Shown piece by piece: positions 43,094 to 51,737 of a DNA stretch of 64,000 nucleotides. Source of the stretch: Pseudomonas nitroreducens (GTDB lineage Bacteria > Pseudomonadota > Gammaproteobacteria > Pseudomonadales > Pseudomonadaceae); assembly GCF_024170165.1 (NCBI RefSeq), contig NZ_JALJXP010000001.1, forward strand, positions 868,001 through 932,000, read 5' to 3'. The position numbers and the translations under genes are program-made. The notes under the pieces were generated by a model. It did no database searches. It was given only the letters and a program-made list of their open reading frames with translations, and was not told the DNA's origin. The number at the start of each line of letters is the position of its first letter. The stretch's first letter is position 1.

Positions 43094-43980
43094 GCCTGAT
43101 CGACCTGTCCCAACTGCCGGCGCCGCAGGTGGTCGAGAGCCTCGACTACGAGAGACTCTACGACGAGCTGCTGGCGGATTTTCGCACTGCCATGGGCACC
43201 GGCTGGACCGCCGCGGTGGAGTCCGATCCGGTGGTCAAGCTGCTGGAGCTGGCGGCCTACCGCGAGCTGCTGCTGCGTGCGCGGATCAACGATGCTGCCC
43301 GCGCGGTGATGCTCGGTTATGCGACCCAGGGTGATCTCGACCAACTGGCTGCCGGCTACAACGTCAAGCGCCTGGTGATCCAGCAGGCGGATGCCACGAC
43401 CTCGCCACCGACCCCGGCCGTACTGGAGGGCGACGACTCGCTGCGTAACCGCACCCAGCTGGCCTTCGACCAGCTCTCGGTGGCCGGCCCGCGCAATGCC
43501 TACGTGGCTTTTGCGCTCGGCGCCGACGGGCGCATCGCCGATGTCTCGGCGATCAGCCCGCAGCCGTGCGAGGCGCTGGTCAGCGTGCTGTCTTCCGAAG
43601 GCGACGGCGCGGCGTCGGCCGACCTGCTGGATGCCGTGCGCCAGGCGCTGAACGACGAAGACGTACGCCCGGTGGGCGATCGTCTCACCGTCCAGTCCGC
43701 CGCCATCGTGCCCTACCAGGTCGACGCGCTGCTCTACATCTACCCCGGCCCGGAAGCCGAGCTGATCCAGCAGGCTGCCGAGGCCTCGCTGCAGACCTAC
43801 ATCGCCACCCAGCGTCGCATCGGCCGTGACATCCGCCGCAGCGCGCTGTTCGCTGCACTGCATGTGGAAGGTGTGCAGCGCGTCGAACTGGCCAAGCCGG
43901 CGGCTGACGTGGTGCTCGACTCGACCCAGGCGGCGTATTGCAGCGGCTACCAGATCCGTGTGGGTGGCTCCGATGAGTAG
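43090..43980 (+). CDS. Baseplate wedge protein (P2 gpJ / T4 gp6-like)
   Basis: 296 aa, starting MSLIDLSQLPAPQVVESLDY. Baseplate J family: VKLLELAAYRELLLRARIND, LDQLAAGYNVKRLV, and the C-terminal VEGVQRVELAKPAADVVLD. Part of the ring that controls contraction. Overlaps gpW by 4 bp and gpI by 8 bp, so this block is translationally coupled. Confidence 0.92.
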   Translation: MSLIDLSQLPAPQVVESLDYERLYDELLADFRTAMGTGWTAAVESDPVVKLLELAAYRELLLRARINDAARAVMLGYATQGDLDQLAAGYNVKRLVIQQADATTSPPTPAVLEGDDSLRNRTQLAFDQLSVAGPRNAYVAFALGADGRIADVSAISPQPCEALVSVLSSEGDGAASADLLDAVRQALNDEDVRPVGDRLTVQSAAIVPYQVDALLYIYPGPEAELIQQAAEASLQTYIATQRRIGRDIRRSALFAALHVEGVQRVELAKPAADVVLDSTQAAYCSGYQIRVGGSDE

Positions 43981-44587
43981 CCGTCTTCTGCCGATCAACT
44001 CGACGCCGCTGGAGCGTGTGCTGGCCGACGTGCAGGTCGGTGATCTGCCGGTGCCACTGCGCGAGCTGATGGACCCGCAACGCTGCCCGGTGGCGCTGCT
44101 GCCGTATCTGGCCTGGGCCTGGTCGGTGGACCGCTGGGACCCGGCGTGGAACGAGGCGGTTAAGCGCAAGGCGGTGGCCGCGGCTTTCCGTATCCACCAG
44201 CACAAGGGAACCATCGCTGCGCTGCGGCGGGTAATCGAGCCGCTGGGTTACCTGATCGAAATCATCGAGTGGTGGCAGGGCTCGCCCATGGGCGAGCCGG
44301 GCACCTTTCGCCTGCGCATCGGCGTGCTCGACAGCGGTATCAGCGAAGAGATGTACCAGGAGGTGGAGCGTCTCATCGAAGACGCCAAACCGCTCACGCG
44401 GCACCTCATCGGGCTGGATATCAGCCTGGAATCCCAGGGGCGGATCACCGTCGGCTCCGGGCAATACGACGGCGACATCGTCACCGTCTACCCCTACCTC
44501 CCGGATGTGATCGAAGCGATCGGCAGCCACGGCTTGCCGGGCCGGGAACACACCATCGATAGCTTGAGTGTCTACCCATGGCAGTAA
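43973..44587 (+). CDS. Tail protein I (baseplate, P2 gpI-like)
   Basis: 204 aa from the ATG at 43973 (MSSRLLPINSTPLERVLADV). P2 tail protein I family: LLPYLAWAWSVDRWDP, HQHKGTIAALRRVIEPLGY and a C-terminal segment ending VYPW. Connects the baseplate to the fibers. Overlaps gpJ by 8 bp and the fiber gene by 10 bp. Confidence 0.9.
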   Translation: MSSRLLPINSTPLERVLADVQVGDLPVPLRELMDPQRCPVALLPYLAWAWSVDRWDPAWNEAVKRKAVAAAFRIHQHKGTIAALRRVIEPLGYLIEIIEWWQGSPMGEPGTFRLRIGVLDSGISEEMYQEVERLIEDAKPLTRHLIGLDISLESQGRITVGSGQYDGDIVTVYPYLPDVIEAIGSHGLPGREHTIDSLSVYPWQ

Positions 44588-46158
44588 CCTACTACGCACT
44601 ACTCACCACCATCGGTGCCGGCAAGCTGGCGAATGCCACCGCGCTGGGCACCACCCTGAAAATCACCCAGCTCGCAGTCGGCGACGGCGGCGGCAACGTG
44701 CCGAACCCCGACGCCAGCCGCACCCAGCTGGTCAACGAAGTCCGCCGCGCGCCGCTGAACCGCCTGAGCGTCGACCCGGCGAACAGCGCGCAGATCATCG
44801 CCGAACAGGTCATCCCCGAGGACGTGGGTGGCTGGTGGATCCGAGAGATGGGCCTGTACGACGAAGCCGGCGCGCTGATCGCCTACGCCAACTGCGCGCC
44901 GTCCTACAAACCGCAACTGGCCGAAGGCAGCGGCCGTACCCAGACCGTGCGCATCGTGCTGATCGTCAGCAATGCGGCGTCGGTGGAATTGAAGATCGAT
45001 CCGAGTGTTGTGCTGGCGACGCGGGAGTATGTCGATTCGGCTTTCCTCACGCGAGTGGCCTCGGCGACCAGCCTCGGAGTTGTCAAACTGGCAACAGCGG
45101 CAGAGGTGCAGGCGGGCACGGAGGCGACTCACAGCATTACGCCTGCCACCTTGGCAACTCGAACTGCCACGGAAACGCGTACGGGCTTGGTTGAGCTGGC
45201 CAGCGCCGCTGAGGTGCAAGCCAAGATCGATACCACTCGAGTTGTCACCCCGGCTGGGCTTTCCTCTTGCAAGGCATCCGAGACAGCATCCGGATTGGTA
45301 GAGCTCGCCACCAATGCGGAAACCGCGTCCGGAACTGATGCGGAGCGTGCAATTACACCATTGGGATTGACGGCTCGTACTGCAACCGAAACGCGTACAG
45401 GCCTGGTGGAGCTTGCGAGCGCTGCTGAGGTGCAGGCCAAGGTCGACACCACTCGAGTTGTCACCCCTGCGGGGCTTGCATCCTGCACGGCATCCGAGAC
45501 GGCGTCCGGATTGGTTGAGCTCGCCACTATCGCTGAAACAGTGTCCGGAGCTGATGCGGAGCGTGCGGTGACGCCGGCAGGCTTGAGTGCTCGAACGGCG
45601 ACTGATACACGCGCGGGATTGGTGGAGTTGGCTACAGCCGCGGAGGTTCAGGCTAAGACTGACACCGCAAGGGCGATCACTCCTGCTGGCTTGGCGGCGT
45701 GCACAGCGACTGAGACCCGGGCCGGACTGGTTGAGCTTGCGACGACTGCCGAGGCGGCAGCTGGAACGGATACGGAGCGAGCGGTGACTCCCGCAGGCCT
45801 CGCATCGGGCATCAGTTCACGCTTTAGCGCTGAAAACGTCTGGCGATCTGCGTCTGTAGTTCTCAACGTGGCTGGCGCCGTCAAGTACGAACGCTTGCCT
45901 ACGGGCCTGGTGCGAATGTTCGGCACGGTCATCCCTACCGGTAATAGTGAGGGCAAGGGGACTGTGCGGGTCAACTTTCCGTTCGCGTTGAGCGCCGTCT
46001 GGTCAGTAGTGGCGACCGAGTTCCAGGCCGAGGCGACCGTCGGCTCGGGAATTCAAGCATCTCCCAGCGTAGTTACCGGTTCCTACGTGGACATCTGCTT
46101 CAAGACGTTGCCCAACGGTGCCCTGCGAATCGAATACCAAATACTTGGAAGCGTCTGA
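44578..46158 (+). CDS. Tail fiber protein (receptor-binding) with seven 36-residue repeats
   Basis: 526 aa. The N-terminal attachment domain (1-150) belongs to the DUF3751/P2 gpH type (LLTTIGAGKLANATALGTTL, EDVGGWWIREMGLYDEAG). Residues 162-413 are seven 36-residue repeats with the core GLVELAxxAE...RxVTPAGL. The C-terminal domain (about 415-526) resembles gp53-like fiber tips and should carry receptor specificity. Shorter than PAO1 R2 fibers. No assembly chaperone gene follows. Base composition of the repeats and tip is less GC-rich than the baseplate genes. Confidence 0.9.
   Translation: MAVTYYALLTTIGAGKLANATALGTTLKITQLAVGDGGGNVPNPDASRTQLVNEVRRAPLNRLSVDPANSAQIIAEQVIPEDVGGWWIREMGLYDEAGALIAYANCAPSYKPQLAEGSGRTQTVRIVLIVSNAASVELKIDPSVVLATREYVDSAFLTRVASATSLGVVKLATAAEVQAGTEATHSITPATLATRTATETRTGLVELASAAEVQAKIDTTRVVTPAGLSSCKASETASGLVELATNAETASGTDAERAITPLGLTARTATETRTGLVELASAAEVQAKVDTTRVVTPAGLASCTASETASGLVELATIAETVSGADAERAVTPAGLSARTATDTRAGLVELATAAEVQAKTDTARAITPAGLAACTATETRAGLVELATTAEAAAGTDTERAVTPAGLASGISSRFSAENVWRSASVVLNVAGAVKYERLPTGLVRMFGTVIPTGNSEGKGTVRVNFPFALSAVWSVVATEFQAEATVGSGIQASPSVVTGSYVDICFKTLPNGALRIEYQILGSV
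45061..45816 (+). repeat. Seven tandem 108-bp repeats in the fiber gene
   Basis: Units start every 108 bp from 45061. Units 2 and 4 resemble each other most (TETRTGLVELASAAEVQAK), as do 3 and 5 (SETASGLVELAT...DAERA), so a 216-bp double unit was duplicated. Units 1, 6 and 7 are more divergent. Confidence 0.88.
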
Positions 46159-46341
46159 AGCCGCGCTCTGGCGGTCGCTTCCGAGCAACTTACATTTTGT
46201 TCCATGAGTCAGTCTGCACTGGCCTTACGACAGGGCCAGTTCGAAAAGGACTCTTCACATCAGCAGGATGTCGTTTCGATCTGCTGAATGTCCCAAAGCC
46301 AACCGCCTCCCGGCGGTTTTTTTATGTCTGGAGAATACCCT
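46159..46341 (+). other. Fiber-sheath spacer with hairpins and terminator
   Basis: 183 bp of lower GC than its surroundings where other R-pyocins have a fiber chaperone gene. It holds hairpins ACTGGCC/GGCCAGT (46218-46239) and CAGCAG/CTGCTG (46261-46286), and an intrinsic terminator ACCGCCtccCGGCGGT plus seven T (46302-46323). No convincing coding frame. Confidence 0.65.
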
Positions 46342-47502
46342 ATGAGCTTCTTTCACGGCGTCACCGTGACCAATGTCGACGTTGGTGCGCGCACCCTTGC
46401 GCTGCCGTCGTCCTCGATCATCGGCCTGGTGGATACCTTCACCCCCGAGGCCAAGCTGACCGCGCAGGCCGATGTGCCGGTGCTGCTCACCAGCCTGCGT
46501 GAGGCCGCTGCCGCGTTCGGTACTGCGTCGGCGATCTACAAGTCCTGCACCGCCATCTTCACCCAGTCCGCCGCGGTGGTCGTGGCGGTGGGCGTGGCCA
46601 AGGTCGAGGATGCCGCACAGCTGACTTCCGCGATCATCGGCAGCGTCACCGAAGCCGGCCAGCGTACCGGCCTGCAGGCGCTGCTCGATGGCAAGTCGCG
46701 CTTCAACGCCCAGCCACGCCTGCTGATCGCGCCGGAGCATTCCGCCACCCAGGCGGTGGCCACCGCCATGGGCGCGCTGGCCGAGAAGCTGCGCGCCATC
46801 GCCATCGTCGACGGTCCGAACACCACCGACGAGGCGGCCATCGCCTATGCCGGCGAGTTCGGCAGCAAGCGCATCTACCTGGTCGACCCGGGCGTGCAGT
46901 ACTGGGATACCACCAGCAGCGCCACCGTCGACGCACCGGCGTCTGCCAACGCTGCCGCGCTGTTCGCCTGGACCGACAGCCAGTACGGCTTCTGGTCCTC
47001 GCCGTCGAACAAGGAACTGCTCGGCATCACCGGCACCGGCCGGCCCATCGAGTTCCTCGATGGCGACGAGACCTGCCGCGCCAACCTGCTCAACAACGCC
47101 AACATCACCACCATCATCCGCGATGACGGCTACCGCCTGTGGGGCAACCGCACCCTCTCCAGCGACGCCAAGTGGGCCTTCGTGACCCGCGTGCGGACCA
47201 TGGACATGGTGATGGACGCGATCCTCGCCGGGCACAAGTGGGCGGTCGACCGCGGCATCACCCGGACCTACGTGAAGGACGTCACCGAGGGCCTGCAGGC
47301 CTTCATGCGCGACCTGAAGAATCAGGGCGCGGTGATCGACTTCGAGGTCTATGCCGACCCGGAACTCAACACCGCCAGCCAGCTGGCCCAGGGCAAGGTG
47401 TACTGGAACATCCGCTTCACCGACGTACCGCCTGCCGAGAACCCCAACTTCCGCGTCGAGGTGACCGACCAGTGGCTCACCGAAGTTCTGGACGCAGCTT
47501 AA
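46342..47502 (+). CDS. Contractile tail sheath protein (P2 FI-like)
   Basis: 386 aa from the ATG at 46342 (MSFFHGVTVTNVDVGARTLA), preceded by GGAGA. The length equals the R-pyocin sheath family. N-terminal handshake strand, AKLTAQADVPVLLTSLREAA, and the C-terminal VYWNIRFTDVPPAENPNFRV with the final EVTDQWLTEVL strand. Forms the contracting outer tube. A terminator precedes it. Confidence 0.95.
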   Translation: MSFFHGVTVTNVDVGARTLALPSSSIIGLVDTFTPEAKLTAQADVPVLLTSLREAAAAFGTASAIYKSCTAIFTQSAAVVVAVGVAKVEDAAQLTSAIIGSVTEAGQRTGLQALLDGKSRFNAQPRLLIAPEHSATQAVATAMGALAEKLRAIAIVDGPNTTDEAAIAYAGEFGSKRIYLVDPGVQYWDTTSSATVDAPASANAAALFAWTDSQYGFWSSPSNKELLGITGTGRPIEFLDGDETCRANLLNNANITTIIRDDGYRLWGNRTLSSDAKWAFVTRVRTMDMVMDAILAGHKWAVDRGITRTYVKDVTEGLQAFMRDLKNQGAVIDFEVYADPELNTASQLAQGKVYWNIRFTDVPPAENPNFRVEVTDQWLTEVLDAA

Positions 47503-47514
47503 GGAGAACCCCAG

Positions 47515-48018
47515 ATGATTCCGCAGATCCTCACCAACACCAACCTCTTCGTCGACGGCGTGAGCTTTGCCGGCGACGTGCCCTCCCTGACCCTGCCGGC
47601 CCTCAAGGTGAAGACCCAGGAGTACCGCGCCGGCGGCATGGACGCACCGATCCTGCTCGACATGGGCCTGGAGGCCATGGAGGCCAAGTTCACCACCAAC
47701 GGCGCGCGCCGTGAAGCCATGAAGTTCTTCGGCCTGAGTGACCAGGGCTCCTTCAACGGCACTTTCCGTGGTTCCTTCAAGACCCAGAAGGGCGGCACCG
47801 TGCCGGTGGTCGCCACCGTGCGCGGCCTGCTCAAGGAAGTCGATCCGGGCGAGTGGAAGGCCAATGAGCTGGCCGCCTGCACCTACAGCGTGGCCGTCAC
47901 CTACTACAAGCTGGAAATCGAAGGTCGCGAGATGTTCGAGATCGACCCGGTCAATTCCGTGCGCAAGATCAACGGTGTCGATCAGCTCGCCGCGCTGCGC
48001 GCTGACCTGGGCGCGTGA
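47515..48018 (+). CDS. Tail tube protein (P2 FII-like)
   Basis: 167 aa, starting MIPQILTNTNLFVDGVSFAG after AAGGAG, 12 bp after the sheath gene. Family features: KVKTQEYRAGGMDAPILLDMG, SFKTQKGGTVPVVATVRGLLKE and VTYYKLEIEGREMFEIDPVN. Forms the rigid inner tube driven through the target envelope. The stop overlaps the ribosome site of the next gene. Confidence 0.95.
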   Translation: MIPQILTNTNLFVDGVSFAGDVPSLTLPALKVKTQEYRAGGMDAPILLDMGLEAMEAKFTTNGARREAMKFFGLSDQGSFNGTFRGSFKTQKGGTVPVVATVRGLLKEVDPGEWKANELAACTYSVAVTYYKLEIEGREMFEIDPVNSVRKINGVDQLAALRADLGA

Positions 48019-48029
48019 GGAGAACCCTG

Positions 48030-48371
48030 ATGCAAGACTCCGTCAAACAGCTTGCGTGGCTGAGCCTGTCCGAAGACGCGGCAGTGGTGAAGTTGTCCCG
48101 CCCGACCTCCTGCAACGGCGTCGAGGTGGATGCCCTCACTCTGCGCGCGCCGACGGTGCGCGACATCCGCCAGGCCAGCAAGGTGGCCAGCGACGACCAG
48201 GAGCGCGAACTGCAGCTGTTCGCCTCGCTGGCCCAGGTCAGCCGCCAGGACCTGGAGGGGCTCAAGCTCAGCGACTACCAGCGCCTGCAGCACGCCTACT
48301 TTCGCCTGGTGCGCGAGGACGCGGATGAGCTTCGCGCTGATGCGCCAGCTGGCGCGGCGGCTGGCGACTGA
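48030..48371 (+). CDS. Tail assembly chaperone (P2 gpE-like, E)
   Basis: 113 aa from the ATG at 48030 after GAGGAG. E-type phage tail assembly protein: CNGVEVDALTLRAPTVRDIR, ELQLFASLAQVS, LKLSDYQRLQHAYF. In P2-like systems a frameshift near the end produces the longer E+E' form that wraps the tape measure. An overlapping second frame with E'-like sequence is present at 48325. Confidence 0.85.
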   Translation: MQDSVKQLAWLSLSEDAAVVKLSRPTSCNGVEVDALTLRAPTVRDIRQASKVASDDQERELQLFASLAQVSRQDLEGLKLSDYQRLQHAYFRLVREDADELRADAPAGAAAGD

Positions 48372-48441
48372 GTCGGGCTTCACGGCCGGCGAACTGGAGC
48401 GCATGACCCTCGGCGACCTGCGTTGGTGGCTGGGGGACTAG
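48325..48441 (+). CDS. E'-like overlapping frame (tail assembly chaperone extension)
   Basis: 38 codons from an internal ATG (MSFALMRQLARRLATESGF) ending MTLGDLRWWLGD, which resembles the short GpE/E' domain of P2. It lies in the +1 (equivalently -2) frame relative to E and overlaps its last 47 bp. Either it starts by itself (GAGG lies about 6 bases upstream) or it is reached by a programmed shift from E. Confidence 0.6.
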   Translation: MSFALMRQLARRLATESGFTAGELERMTLGDLRWWLGD

Positions 48442-48464
48442 GCGGGCTGGTTCGCCCTGGAAGT

Positions 48465-48491
48465 GGGCGCCTGAACCGGCGCCCCTTTTTT
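48465..48491 (+). terminator. Intrinsic terminator before the tape measure gene
   Basis: GGGCGCC and GGCGCCC arms with a TGAACC loop and six T, 23 bp after the E' stop and 24 bp before the tape measure start. It could keep tape measure levels well below tube and sheath. Confidence 0.9.
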
Positions 48492-48515
48492 CGTCAGAGG
48501 GGCGAGTGATGAACG

Positions 48516-50621
48516 ATGAATGAATCAACTGATAGGGTGCCGACCGTGGGCGGAGTGCTCGACACTTCCCTCGGCCAGGCACTCGCCGATGCGACGGCAC
48601 GCCTGCGCAGCCTCGAGTTTCTCGGCACCTGGAGTGTCGCCCTGGAGGGCCTGCGCGATGAGTCGCGGCTTATCCGCGACACCCTAGGCCGACAGCTGCA
48701 GGTGCTGGAGCGGGGCGCCGGAGAGGTGCGTTCCGGCCTGCAACGAATCATCGGCCTGCTGGGGAATCCGGCGGCCATGCGCGGCGACGCACCCGCGCAC
48801 CAGGGCGGTTGGCAGCGGGGTGAATCCGCGCTGCCTTCCAGTGGCGTTGTCGGCACCATGTTCCGCAGCCTGCAATTCAACGGAAAGGTGCAGGAGTTGG
48901 CGGCGCGCGGTGGCTTGTCTACCGAGCAGAGCGAGCGCGACCTTGCGCGCAACGTGCGACAGGTGGCCAATGACAGCGGGCTGTCGAGTGACGATGTGCT
49001 CGACCTGATCCGGCTGATGATGAACCAGGGTATGGACCTGAAGACCTCCCTGGCCTTTCTCCCGGATGCCGCAACCTTTTCCTATGGGCAAGGCGTGCCG
49101 CTGGAGCGCACCGCCGAATTGACCCAGCGTCTCCACGAGGTCGGTGGCGTGACCGGCGCCGGCGACATGCGGACGCAGTACGCCTCCCTGGCGCAGCGCC
49201 ACGACCAGGGGGACGGGGCGGTCGAGTTGCTTGCCCGTCGCCTTTCGAGACAGTTGTACGAGCGCGATCCCTCGGATGCGCAGGGCAATCGCGAGTGGGT
49301 ACAACAGCAGCAGGTCGAGGGCGCAAGGACTGAAGCGGGACGGTGGCTGCGGGACGATGCGAATGCACGCATGGGCACCCGCCAGGGGCAAAGCGAGTCC
49401 CTCGAGAGCGCCTGGCAACAGTTCTGGCGCAGTGTCAGCGACGCCAATCAGGACACCTTCCGCCCGTTGATCGGGCCCACTACGCAGGGGCTGGGTCAGG
49501 CCACCTTGTTCGTCGAGGAAAACCCCGGCCTGACCGCCGGACTGACTGCGCTGAGTGCGGTGGCAGGGGGGTTGAAGGTCCTGAGTGATGTTCGCGGGGT
49601 GTACAAGGATGTGACGGATATCGCCGGAGCGACGAGGTCGTGGGGCGGGCGCGTTCTGGGGCGCGGTGCGGACATCGCCGCAAGTGTCGGATCGACGATA
49701 CGGCAGGGCGCGGGCCGGGCATACCAGGCCGTTGGCAGCATGGCTGGCGCCGCCTGGCAGCGGACCGTCAATTGGGGCAGTCGCGTCGGTACCTGGGCAG
49801 GCAATGCCGTGACCGGTGTTCGTCAGGGCGCCGGATCGCGCGCTGCTGCCCTGGGCGGTGTGGCGAAAGATGCCTGGCAAGGTGTCTCCCGCTGGACGGG
49901 GGCAGCCAGTCAAAAAGCCGGTGCCTATCTGGGGACCGCGTGGAGTGCTGCAGGTCGTGGGCTAGGTATAGCTGGCGAATGGTTGAACAGCGCGATGCGC
50001 AGTGGAGTCGGCCGTGCGGTGGGCCGGCGGGCACTCATGGCCGTCGGGCCTTCCATCACGGCCTACAAAACCTACACCGGCAATGGCTCGGCCCAGGACA
50101 AAGCCAAGGGCTACGGAGAGGCGGCGGGCTCTCTGGTCGGGGGGCTTGCCGGGGCTGAGGCTGGAGTCTTGGCCGGCGCGGCCGTTGGATCCCTGGTTCC
50201 GATTGTCGGAACGGTAGCGGGAGCCCTCGTTGGCGGGATGGTGGGCGGGGCGGTGGGCGCCTGGGGTGGTGGAGAGGTCGGCAAGTCGCTGGGTGGCGGG
50301 CTGCATCGAATGTTCAGCAACGATTCGGACGAAGGCGATTCGACTTCGGCAATGGCATTGGACCTCGGCAATGCCGCTTCACGCGATACGAGCTTCACAG
50401 ACGGATCGCGGCCTTCTCCCACTGCATCTGCACCGGCCGCTCCTCTGGCGCCGACGTCCGGAACCTGGACCTTCTCGCCGCAGATCAGCATCAACGTGGC
50501 CGGCAACGTCAGCGACCCGGATCAGCTGGCCAATGAGCTGCTGCCGCGCTTGCGTCGGCTACTGGCGGATTTCTCCGAGGATCGGCAACGCGATGCGCTG
50601 TTCGACCCGGTCGTGGTTTAA
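48516..50621 (+). CDS. Tail tape measure protein
   Basis: 701 aa. N-terminal coiled-coil-prone region (LRDESRLIRDTLGRQLQVLE, 25-80). A long central helical part carries repeated QGAGR/KDAW-type segments, then a Gly/Ala-rich membrane-active stretch near 533-600 (GSLVGGLAGAEAGVLAGAAV, GTVAGALVGGMVGGAVGAWG). The C-terminal beta segment (TWTFSPQISINVAGNVSDPD) is typical of tape measures. Its length sets tail length. At about 0.15 nm per residue it predicts a tail near 100 nm, an inference from phage rules. Confidence 0.9.
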   Translation: MNESTDRVPTVGGVLDTSLGQALADATARLRSLEFLGTWSVALEGLRDESRLIRDTLGRQLQVLERGAGEVRSGLQRIIGLLGNPAAMRGDAPAHQGGWQRGESALPSSGVVGTMFRSLQFNGKVQELAARGGLSTEQSERDLARNVRQVANDSGLSSDDVLDLIRLMMNQGMDLKTSLAFLPDAATFSYGQGVPLERTAELTQRLHEVGGVTGAGDMRTQYASLAQRHDQGDGAVELLARRLSRQLYERDPSDAQGNREWVQQQQVEGARTEAGRWLRDDANARMGTRQGQSESLESAWQQFWRSVSDANQDTFRPLIGPTTQGLGQATLFVEENPGLTAGLTALSAVAGGLKVLSDVRGVYKDVTDIAGATRSWGGRVLGRGADIAASVGSTIRQGAGRAYQAVGSMAGAAWQRTVNWGSRVGTWAGNAVTGVRQGAGSRAAALGGVAKDAWQGVSRWTGAASQKAGAYLGTAWSAAGRGLGIAGEWLNSAMRSGVGRAVGRRALMAVGPSITAYKTYTGNGSAQDKAKGYGEAAGSLVGGLAGAEAGVLAGAAVGSLVPIVGTVAGALVGGMVGGAVGAWGGGEVGKSLGGGLHRMFSNDSDEGDSTSAMALDLGNAASRDTSFTDGSRPSPTASAPAAPLAPTSGTWTFSPQISINVAGNVSDPDQLANELLPRLRRLLADFSEDRQRDALFDPVVV

Positions 50622-50630
50622 GGAGCTGAT

Positions 50631-51500
50631 ATGGCGTATTGGGAGCAGATGCAGAACGGCCTGTCGCAGTTGGCCCGGGCAGCCGAGGATGGCCGCCGTG
50701 ACCTGGACGAGGTGATCGCGCCGGTCAACGGCGCCGTCAGCGAAATCCGTGGCGCGGCGGCCGAACTGGAGGGCTTGCCAGGTGTTTCGCCGGAGATGGC
50801 GGGCAAGGTGCAGCGCGCGATGCAGGGCATCGAGCGCGCGCAGGTCAAGGTCAACAAGGTGGTCAACACCTACAACAGCGCGACGCGTGCCTTGAAGGGC
50901 ATCGATGAGCGCATGCAGGGGTTGGGCGAACAGGTGGACCGGGCCAGGAAAGCGGTGGACAAGGTCATCGGCAAGGTCGGGGATTCGCTGGGTTCGATAC
51001 TGCCCAGCTCGGTACTGACGCCCCAGCTGTCGCCCGGTGATTTCATCTGCGCGATTCCCCAGCCGCACCTGCTGGTCATGAACGTAGTGGGTTCGCAGAC
51101 GCAGTTCTTTTTCAACATCGACACGATGCCCTTCGAGTCGGCGACTCGCACCAGCCAGCTCACCTGGAAGGACCAGGCGCGGCTGGGGCGTCGGGGCGCC
51201 CTGCAATACGTCGGCGTTGGTACGGAGACGCTCTTGCTGAAAGCGACGCTCATGCCGGCCCTGTCACGGGTATCGGGTAAGCGCGTGGGATGGACGATTC
51301 CGAACCAGCTGCGCGAAATCGCCTTGAGCGGCAAGCCGGTGAGCCTGATCAGCGGCTACGGGGATCCCCTGGGGACCTGGTGCCTGATCAAGGTCAGCGA
51401 GACGCAGAGCGCTCTGCTCAGCAATGGCACTCCGCGCAATCAAACCTTCGAACTGGAGTTCAATCGCTATGGCGACGACAGCGATCTATCGCAGCAGTAA
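50631..51500 (+). CDS. Tail protein U-like with N-terminal coiled-coil extension
   Basis: 289 aa, starting MAYWEQMQNGLSQLARAAED, 9 bp after the tape measure gene. Residues 1-120 are mostly helical with heptad character (RAMQGIERAQVKVNKVVNTY). Residues about 135-285 match the gpU type (QTQFFFNIDTMPFESATRTS, VGVGTETLLLKATL, ISGYGDPLGTWCLIKV). P2 gpU alone is about 160 residues, so this is a longer form, as in R-pyocins. Overlaps gpX by 32 bp. Confidence 0.85.
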   Translation: MAYWEQMQNGLSQLARAAEDGRRDLDEVIAPVNGAVSEIRGAAAELEGLPGVSPEMAGKVQRAMQGIERAQVKVNKVVNTYNSATRALKGIDERMQGLGEQVDRARKAVDKVIGKVGDSLGSILPSSVLTPQLSPGDFICAIPQPHLLVMNVVGSQTQFFFNIDTMPFESATRTSQLTWKDQARLGRRGALQYVGVGTETLLLKATLMPALSRVSGKRVGWTIPNQLREIALSGKPVSLISGYGDPLGTWCLIKVSETQSALLSNGTPRNQTFELEFNRYGDDSDLSQQ

Positions 51501-51681
51501 TGGCGACGTGCTGGACCAGCTCTGCTATCAGCGCTATGGCCATCTCAAGGGCTGCGTGGAGGCGGTGTTCGATGCCAACCCGGGCCTGGCCGACGAGCCA
51601 CAACCGTTGCGCGCCGGCGTGCTGATCCGCATGCCCGAGCTGGCAGCGCCGGACAATCCGCAGGTTCGCCTGTGGGATTGA
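51469..51681 (+). CDS. Tail protein X (LysM-like, P2 gpX)
   Basis: 70 aa from the ATG at 51469 (MATTAIYRSSNGDVLDQLCY), inside the end of the U gene. Tail protein X family: LDQLCYQRYGHLKGCVEAVF, LRAGVLIRMPEL. A LysM-like fold that likely links hub and peptidoglycan. Followed by a terminator. Confidence 0.9.
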   Translation: MATTAIYRSSNGDVLDQLCYQRYGHLKGCVEAVFDANPGLADEPQPLRAGVLIRMPELAAPDNPQVRLWD

Positions 51682-51698
51682 TCGGCATGTTCCATCCC

Positions 51699-51723
51699 GG
51701 CCCCGTGCAAGCGGGGCCTTTTT
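51699..51723 (+). terminator. Intrinsic terminator between gpX and gpD genes
   Basis: GGCCCCG and CGGGGCC arms with a TGCAAG loop, then TTTTTATTT. It ends 14 bp before the gpD ATG. Confidence 0.88.
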
Positions 51724-51737
51724 ATTTCGGGTGACCC

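Noticed and set aside
45061-45816. Possible CRISPR-like array because of regular spacing
   Set aside because: The 108-bp periodicity is in frame within the fiber gene. Units are contiguous protein repeats, with no spacers and no cas genes.
46204-46287. 27-codon frame in the fiber-sheath spacer
   Set aside because: No ribosome site, and the sequence is dominated by hairpins.
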